A DNA stretch of 49,305 nt from Pseudonocardiales bacterium (GTDB lineage Bacteria > Actinomycetota > Actinomycetes > Mycobacteriales > Pseudonocardiaceae). The stretch spans positions 1 through 49,305 of the forward strand of contig JAFAWY010000009.1 in the NCBI GenBank assembly GCA_019241525.1. The letters are read 5' to 3'. The notes under the pieces were generated by a model. That model saw only the letters and a program-made list of their open reading frames with translations. It had not been told where the DNA came from and ran no database searches. The stretch's first letter is position 1; each line of letters opens with the position of its first letter. The translations under genes were made by a program, and so were the position numbers. This document shows positions 44,710 to 49,305 of the stretch, piece by piece.

Positions 44710-45222
44710 ATGTCGCCAACAAGGGGGAAGGTAACTCGTTTCAGCATATTGATGATGGCCTGCATAGGATTGAGTATGTCCCTACTGGCCTGCAGCAAGT
44801 CGGACAATAACGCGGGCGAGCAGCGAAAACAGGGCGAGGCGGCGATCCGGCAACGAGATGATGCCTGGCTCAAGGCACTCGGTGGAAGGCAGCTCGACGC
44901 CACGGTGTCCTACTACGCTGACGGAGCGGTCCTATTGGCGCCCAACGCCCCAATTGCCCGGACCAAAGATGAAATCCGGCAGACCTGGAGTCAGGTCTTC
45001 GCGTCTATTCCGGCTGGGGTTCCCTTTACCGGCGGGACTACCCAAGTCGAGGTGGCCAACTCCGGCGACTTGGGTTACGCCACAGGCTTCTACACGATAG
45101 ACAACCCGCCGATCGACAAGGGCAAGTACCTGGAGGTCTGGAAAAAGCAGCCAGATGGGTCGTGGAAGGCAATTGCCGACACCTTCAACTCCGACATGCC
45201 GGCCGCGTCGCCGGCGCGATAA
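44710..45222 (+). CDS. SnoaL/DUF4440-type lipoprotein
   Basis: The ATG at 44710 (AAAGGA upstream) gives 170 residues with a signal peptide and lipobox LLAC with Cys28. The mature part has the NTF2-like fold pattern of DUF4440: QRDDAWLKALGGRQLDATVSYYADGAVLLAPN, then GTTQVEVANSGDLGYATG, then WKKQPDGSWKAIADTFNSD. The role outside the membrane is unknown. It stands alone between sigB and the acuC-like gene, which converges with it 73 bases away. Confidence 0.88.
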   Translation: MSPTRGKVTRFSILMMACIGLSMSLLACSKSDNNAGEQRKQGEAAIRQRDDAWLKALGGRQLDATVSYYADGAVLLAPNAPIARTKDEIRQTWSQVFASIPAGVPFTGGTTQVEVANSGDLGYATGFYTIDNPPIDKGKYLEVWKKQPDGSWKAIADTFNSDMPAASPAR

Positions 45223-45294
45223 TCATCTGTTTGACGACTCCTGCTAGCTGGCCAAGCACCAGGCCTGACGGTCGTGCCGTAGCGACCAGCCCGT

Positions 45295-46467
45295 TCAGTC
45301 GCGGGGGTCGTCGGGGTCCAGGCCGTGCAGCGGGTAGACAGCGCGCCGGGTCTCCTGAATTGCCCGGTCCAGGTCCGTATCTGCGGTCCCGTCCCAGGGC
45401 GTCCAGCGGGGCTCGGCGCCGTCGGTCATCGAGGTTGGCAGCTGGGCGCCGTACGCCACCGAGGCGGCATATGTGCTCCAGTCGGGTGGCACGGCTGTGT
45501 GGGCGTCAACCTCGCGACCAAGCACGGTGGCCAGCAGATGCGTCCATGACCGCGGGACTACCCGGAACAGCGAGTAGCCACCCCCGCCTAGCGCGAGCCA
45601 CTGACCACCCGCTGTGGTGTCGGCGAGCTCGGCCAGTGCACGGTGGGCTGCCCGTTGACCGTCCACTGACAGCGCCAGGTTGGCGAGTGGATCTTCTGCA
45701 TGGGTGTCCGCGCCGTGCTGGGTCACCAACACATCGGGCCGGAATGCTTGCAGCAGCGCTGGCACCACTGCATGGAATGCCCGTAACCATCCGTCGTCGC
45801 CGGTTCCGGGTGGGAGCGGCACGTTGACTGCTGCGCCTTCGGCCCCGGGACCGCCGATGTCCGCGGAATACCCGGTGCCCGGAAACAGCGTTTCCGGGTG
45901 CTGGTGCAGCGAGATGGTCAGTACCCGGGGATCGTCAACGAAGGCCGCCTCGACCCCGTCACCGTGGTGCACGTCAATGTCGACGTAAGCCACCCGGGAC
46001 ACCCCACCATCAAGCAACCGCCGGATGGCCAGCGCACAATCGTTATAGATGCAAAAACCCGAGGCGAAATTACGCATCGCATGATGCAGCCCACCCGCGA
46101 TGTTCACAGCTCGCGCCGCTTGCCCGGTAAGGATTTCCTCAGCAGCGCGCAACGATGCACCCGCGACCAGTGCTGAAGCCTCGTGCATGCGGGGAAAGAT
46201 CGGATTGTCCGGAGTACCCAAGCCGTGCCCTCTGCGCCCGCGCGGCGCTTGCTTCACCGCGACCAGGTATTCGTCGGAGTGCACCGTGCGCAGTTCCTCA
46301 TCGGTGGCCGGTTCCGGTACCACTAAGGGGACGCCGTCTAGGACGCTGAGCGAGCGAGCCAGCCGGATGGTGAGGTCGAGCCGGATCGGATTCAGCGGAT
46401 GCCGGCCGCCGAGGTCGTAACCGAGCAGGGCCTCGTCCCAGACGATCACCGCGGGCGGTGGGCTCAT
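45295..46467 (-). CDS. acuC: AcuC-like histone-deacetylase-family protein
   Basis: From the ATG at 46467 the protein has 390 residues and the HDAC-fold motifs: NPIRLDLTIRLARSL at the N-terminus, AGGLHHAMRNFASGFCIYND (active-site His pair), YVDIDVHHGDGVEAAF (zinc Asp and His), and QHGADTHAEDPLANL. This matches the actinobacterial acetoin-utilisation protein AcuC, thought to deacetylate acetyl-CoA synthetase or other proteins. The gene stop converges with the lipoprotein. The sulfurtransferase gene is upstream on the same strand, 47 bases away. Confidence 0.92.
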   Translation of the reverse strand: MSPPPAVIVWDEALLGYDLGGRHPLNPIRLDLTIRLARSLSVLDGVPLVVPEPATDEELRTVHSDEYLVAVKQAPRGRRGHGLGTPDNPIFPRMHEASALVAGASLRAAEEILTGQAARAVNIAGGLHHAMRNFASGFCIYNDCALAIRRLLDGGVSRVAYVDIDVHHGDGVEAAFVDDPRVLTISLHQHPETLFPGTGYSADIGGPGAEGAAVNVPLPPGTGDDGWLRAFHAVVPALLQAFRPDVLVTQHGADTHAEDPLANLALSVDGQRAAHRALAELADTTAGGQWLALGGGGYSLFRVVPRSWTHLLATVLGREVDAHTAVPPDWSTYAASVAYGAQLPTSMTDGAEPRWTPWDGTADTDLDRAIQETRRAVYPLHGLDPDDPRD

Positions 46468-46514
46468 GAGGTGCACGCTACCGCCCTGCGTGGTCACAAG
46501 CGCGGCAACGGCGG

Positions 46515-47372
46515 TTACCCGGGCTCCTGACCGGTCGCCACTGGACGATCCGGATCGGTGCACCAATGTGACCAGGAACCGGCGTAGAGCGCCGCCGGAC
46601 GTGCAGCACTCGTCGTCCCAGCGAGTTCGAGTGCGAGCACCAGCGCACAAGCGTTGATCCCGGAACCGCAGTAAGCCCCCACTTCTGTATCCGCTACACC
46701 CCACCGCCGGGATAGCTCGCGCAACTGCTGCGGTGGCAACCAGCATCCCTGCGCATCGGTCAGCTCACTGAACGGCGCATTGGTCGCACCCGGGATGTGG
46801 CCGGCGCGCGGATCTACCGGCTCAGTCTCCCCTCGGTACCTACGCCCCACACGAGCATCAAGCAGCACCCCGTCGCGGGCCAGTGCCGCGGCGCGCGGCG
46901 CATCGAGCACCGGCATCCCTCCGGGTCGAACAGTGAACGTGCCGGTCTGAGGTTGCGGTACCTCAACGGTCACCGGCAGCCTGGCTGCCCGCCACGCCGC
47001 GATACCGCCATCCAGCACCGCGACCATCTGATGTCCGGCCCAGCGCAGCAACCACCACAGCCGGGCTGCGACTGACCCGTCCGCCGCGTCGTAGGCCACG
47101 ACCGGGGTCGTCGCGTGCACACCCGCGGCCTGCAAGGTGGCCTGCAGCGCCGCTGGATCCGGCAACGGATGCCGCCCACCGGGGCCCGGCGGTCCAGCCA
47201 GATCAGTGTCAACGTCCATAAAGACTGCGCCGGGCAGATGACCCGCGCTGTAGTCGACATGACCTGGTGGACCAGTAAGCGACCATCGCACGTCCACCAC
47301 CGTGGGGGGCTCAGGGGCGCTCAGCAACGAAGCCAGCTCCTGCGGTGAAATCAACGGACGCACGGAGCCCAT
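46515..47372 (-). CDS. thiosulfate/3-mercaptopyruvate sulfurtransferase
   Basis: The ATG at 47372 gives 285 residues forming two rhodanese domains. The N-terminal, inactive domain has VDVRWSL and HLPGAVFMDVDTDL; the C-terminal domain has LLDARVGRRYRGETEPVDPRAGHIPG and the active-site loop YCGSGINAC with the catalytic Cys. The CGSG-x-x-x-C loop suggests a thiosulfate-type sulfurtransferase like SseA. It is divergent from ideR by 77 bases and upstream of acuC on the same strand. Confidence 0.92.
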   Translation of the reverse strand: MGSVRPLISPQELASLLSAPEPPTVVDVRWSLTGPPGHVDYSAGHLPGAVFMDVDTDLAGPPGPGGRHPLPDPAALQATLQAAGVHATTPVVAYDAADGSVAARLWWLLRWAGHQMVAVLDGGIAAWRAARLPVTVEVPQPQTGTFTVRPGGMPVLDAPRAAALARDGVLLDARVGRRYRGETEPVDPRAGHIPGATNAPFSELTDAQGCWLPPQQLRELSRRWGVADTEVGAYCGSGINACALVLALELAGTTSAARPAALYAGSWSHWCTDPDRPVATGQEPG

Positions 47373-47449
47373 CCTGCCGCCCCCTTGACATGCAGCCTCT
47401 GCAATGCCCCAGCCGCGATTTACCATAGATGCAACCGAGGGAGACTGGT

Positions 47450-48145
47450 GTGAACGAGCTCATCGACACCACTGAGATGTACCTGCGCACCATCTTCGAA
47501 CTCGAAGAGGAAGGCGTAGTCCCCCTGCGCGCGCGGATCGCCGAACGTCTTGCCCAAAGCGGGCCAACGGTTAGCCAGACAGTGGCCCGCATGGAGCGAG
47601 ACGGATTGCTCAACGTGGCCGATGACCGGCACCTTGAACTCACCCCGGCTGGCCGTAGCCGAGCTGTGTCGGTGATGCGCAAGCACCGCCTGGCTGAGCG
47701 CCTGCTGGTCGACGTGATCGGGCTTGAGTGGGAACAAGTGCACACCGAAGCCTGCCGCTGGGAACACGTGATGAGCGAGGCGGTGGAACGCAAGCTGGTG
47801 GCGTTGCTCGGCAACCCGACTACTTCTCCGTACGGCAACCCGATTCCGGGACTCGACGAGCTCGGGGTCGGCGAGCCCGCTGCTGCGATCGAGCCGGATC
47901 TGGTGCGGCTGGATGAGGTAGCCCGCCGCGGCGGAGGCACAGTAGAGGTGCGACGCATCGCCGAGCACGTGCAACTGGACCCTGCCCTGATGGCGGAGCT
48001 GCATAAGGTCGATGCCGTGCCCGGCAACGTCGTAGAAGTGGCCGCCCAGGCGCGCATGACGCATCCAGTGGTGCTCTCAGGCCGCGGCGCCACCGTTGAG
48101 GTGACTAACGCTGTCGCTCACGCCGTCATGGGCCGTCGGCAGTGA
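47450..48145 (+). CDS. ideR: iron-dependent regulator IdeR/DtxR
   Basis: IdeR represses iron-acquisition genes when ferrous iron is bound. The GTG at 47450, behind a GAGGGAG site, gives 231 residues with the usual start [12 protein letters not shown]. The HTH ([20 protein letters not shown]), metal residues Met10, Cys102, Glu105 and His106 in [11 protein letters not shown], and the HRLAERLL helix are all present, as is the SH3-like C-terminal domain. galE begins 32 bases after the stop, and the pair with sigB upstream is the conserved actinobacterial arrangement. Confidence 0.96.
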   Translation: MNELIDTTEMYLRTIFELEEEGVVPLRARIAERLAQSGPTVSQTVARMERDGLLNVADDRHLELTPAGRSRAVSVMRKHRLAERLLVDVIGLEWEQVHTEACRWEHVMSEAVERKLVALLGNPTTSPYGNPIPGLDELGVGEPAAAIEPDLVRLDEVARRGGGTVEVRRIAEHVQLDPALMAELHKVDAVPGNVVEVAAQARMTHPVVLSGRGATVEVTNAVAHAVMGRRQ

Positions 48146-48177
48146 TGGGGCTGTCCGCTGCGCGTGGTCTAGGCCGA

Positions 48178-49134
48178 ATGCGGCTGCTCGTCACCGGGGG
48201 GGCTGGGTATATCGGTAGCGTCTGCGCCGCCCGGCTAGTCGAGTCCGGCCACGACGTCGTGGTGCTGGACGACCTATCCACTGGTCACCGCGACGCGGTG
48301 CCGGAGGGCTGCCGTTTCGTCCAGTGCTCCGTGGAGGATGCCGGCACGGTGCTGGCCGAGGGTTTCGACGGAGTGCTGCACTTCGCGGCGCGCTCGCTGG
48401 TTGGGGAATCGGTACTGCACCCGCAGCGCTACTGGCTCGGCAACGTAGTCGCCTCTGTACGGCTCCTCGAGGCCATGCGTGAACACGCCATCCCCCGGCT
48501 AGTCTTTTCCTCCACTGCGGCGACCTACGGAGAGCCCGAATCGGTGCCGATCACCGAGGAGGCAGCCACCCGACCTACTAACCCGTACGGGGCAACCAAA
48601 CTAGCAATCGATCATGCCATCAGCTCCTATGCCATCGCACACGGCATTGCTGCGGTGAGCCTGCGATATTTCAATGTCGCCGGGGCTTACGGCCCCTACG
48701 GTGAGCGCCACACCGTAGAAACCCACCTCATCCCGCTGGTGCTGCAAGTTGCCCTGGACCGCCGAGACAAGATCATGATTTTCGGCGATGATTGGCCGAC
48801 TGCCGACGGCACCTGCATCCGCGACTACATCCACGTGCTGGATCTAGCCGACGCGCATGAGCTGGCGTTGGAATACGCCGTACCCGGGCAGCACCGGATC
48901 TACAACTTGGGCAACGGAACTGGCTTTTCGGTGCGGCAGGTGCTGGACGCTTGCCGGCAAGTCACCGCGCACCCAATTCCAGCCCAGGCTGCGGCGCGGC
49001 GGCCGGGTGACCCAGCAGTCTTGATCGCTTCCAATGATCGGGCACGTTCTGAGTTGGGATGGAAGCAAGAACGTGCTGACCTCGCCGTGATCATCGGTGA
49101 TGCCTGGCAATTCGCCCGCCGCCACGCGCGCTGA
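48178..49134 (+). CDS. galE: UDP-glucose 4-epimerase
   Basis: GalE interconverts UDP-glucose and UDP-galactose for cell-wall sugars. The ATG at 48178 gives 318 residues beginning [12 protein letters not shown] (NAD loop); [10 protein letters not shown] and YGATKLAID (Tyr-x-x-x-Lys) are the active-site segments, and GDGNDWP-like [19 protein letters not shown] and [11 protein letters not shown] follow. The frame opens earlier at 48142, where GTG and ATG overlap the ideR stop, but MRLLVTGG is the usual start. The remaining 171 bases of the window hold no gene I can support. Confidence 0.95.
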   Translation: MRLLVTGGAGYIGSVCAARLVESGHDVVVLDDLSTGHRDAVPEGCRFVQCSVEDAGTVLAEGFDGVLHFAARSLVGESVLHPQRYWLGNVVASVRLLEAMREHAIPRLVFSSTAATYGEPESVPITEEAATRPTNPYGATKLAIDHAISSYAIAHGIAAVSLRYFNVAGAYGPYGERHTVETHLIPLVLQVALDRRDKIMIFGDDWPTADGTCIRDYIHVLDLADAHELALEYAVPGQHRIYNLGNGTGFSVRQVLDACRQVTAHPIPAQAAARRPGDPAVLIASNDRARSELGWKQERADLAVIIGDAWQFARRHAR

Positions 49135-49305
49135 TTGCCACCACGCGGATCACCGGTGCCGTCGCGGTCGTCGTGCACGTGGCTTATGCCGAGACTGCCG
49201 AAGCGCGGCCGCAGCGTCCCTTGCGACACCACGCAGAAGGTCCGGTGGCAACCCTCCGTCCAGCGCAGCCCGCAGCAACGCAGACAATGAGTGATGCGGG
49301 CAGGC

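Overview
The window is high-GC DNA from an actinobacterium. The right half carries sigB, an ideR/dtxR gene, galE, a WhiB-family regulator, DUF3039, DUF3099 and DUF7455 proteins and a YihY-type membrane protein. This combination and order is typical of Mycobacteriales/Pseudonocardiales; a pseudonocardial or mycobacterial relative is my best guess, not a proven assignment.

Layout. (1) Positions 1 to about 10,300 look like a decayed integrated island. The 3' half of tRNA-Lys(CTT) at the left edge is followed by a tyrosine integrase broken by at least four frameshifts and a short replication-initiator-like remnant. Then come an isolated ORC/CDC6-like ATPase, an IS6-type transposase split in two around an NlpC/P60 gene, a broken Ig-like secreted protein, a lipoprotein, a membrane-anchored metzincin and long stretches with no credible gene. 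(2) 10.3-18.4 kb holds a small coiled-coil membrane protein, a Rossmann-fold oxidoreductase, an fbp-prk pair (Calvin-Benson-Bassham enzymes; no RuBisCO gene is visible), a decayed fragment resembling a PQQ-type sugar dehydrogenase, a GH63-like glycosidase and a pyruvyl-transferase-like protein. (3) 18.5-25.5 kb holds a large MalT/LAL-type ATPase that lacks its usual C-terminal HTH, a complete pqqABCDE operon, and a convergent two-gene unit (secreted helix-hairpin-helix-like protein plus membrane protein). (4) 26.6-34.6 kb holds a WhiB3-like regulator, a ferredoxin-reductase-type flavoprotein, a secreted alpha/beta-hydrolase peptidase, an acyl-CoA-dehydrogenase-like protein, a glutamine-synthetase-like ligase and an EamA exporter. 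(5) 34.8-49.3 kb is compact, ordinary chromosome: helicase, YihY protein, DUF3039/DUF3099, a HhH-GPD protein, a polyhydroxyalkanoate locus (phasin-like, XRE regulator, phaC), dtd, sigB, acuC-like, sulfurtransferase, ideR and galE.

How it fits together. PQQ synthesis serves periplasmic/extracytoplasmic quinoprotein dehydrogenases such as methanol, alcohol or glucose dehydrogenases. PRK and FBPase serve RuBisCO-based carbon fixation, and PhaC stores surplus carbon. Together they are compatible with a methylotroph or facultative autotroph that builds storage polymer, but neither a quinoprotein dehydrogenase nor RuBisCO is intact in the window, so this is inference. I did not find CRISPR arrays or a complete phage. 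The strongest leads for new biology are the HTH-less regulator before pqqA, the HhH-like/membrane pair beside pqqE, the FBPase with a lysine in a metal-ligand position, and the tRNA-linked island.
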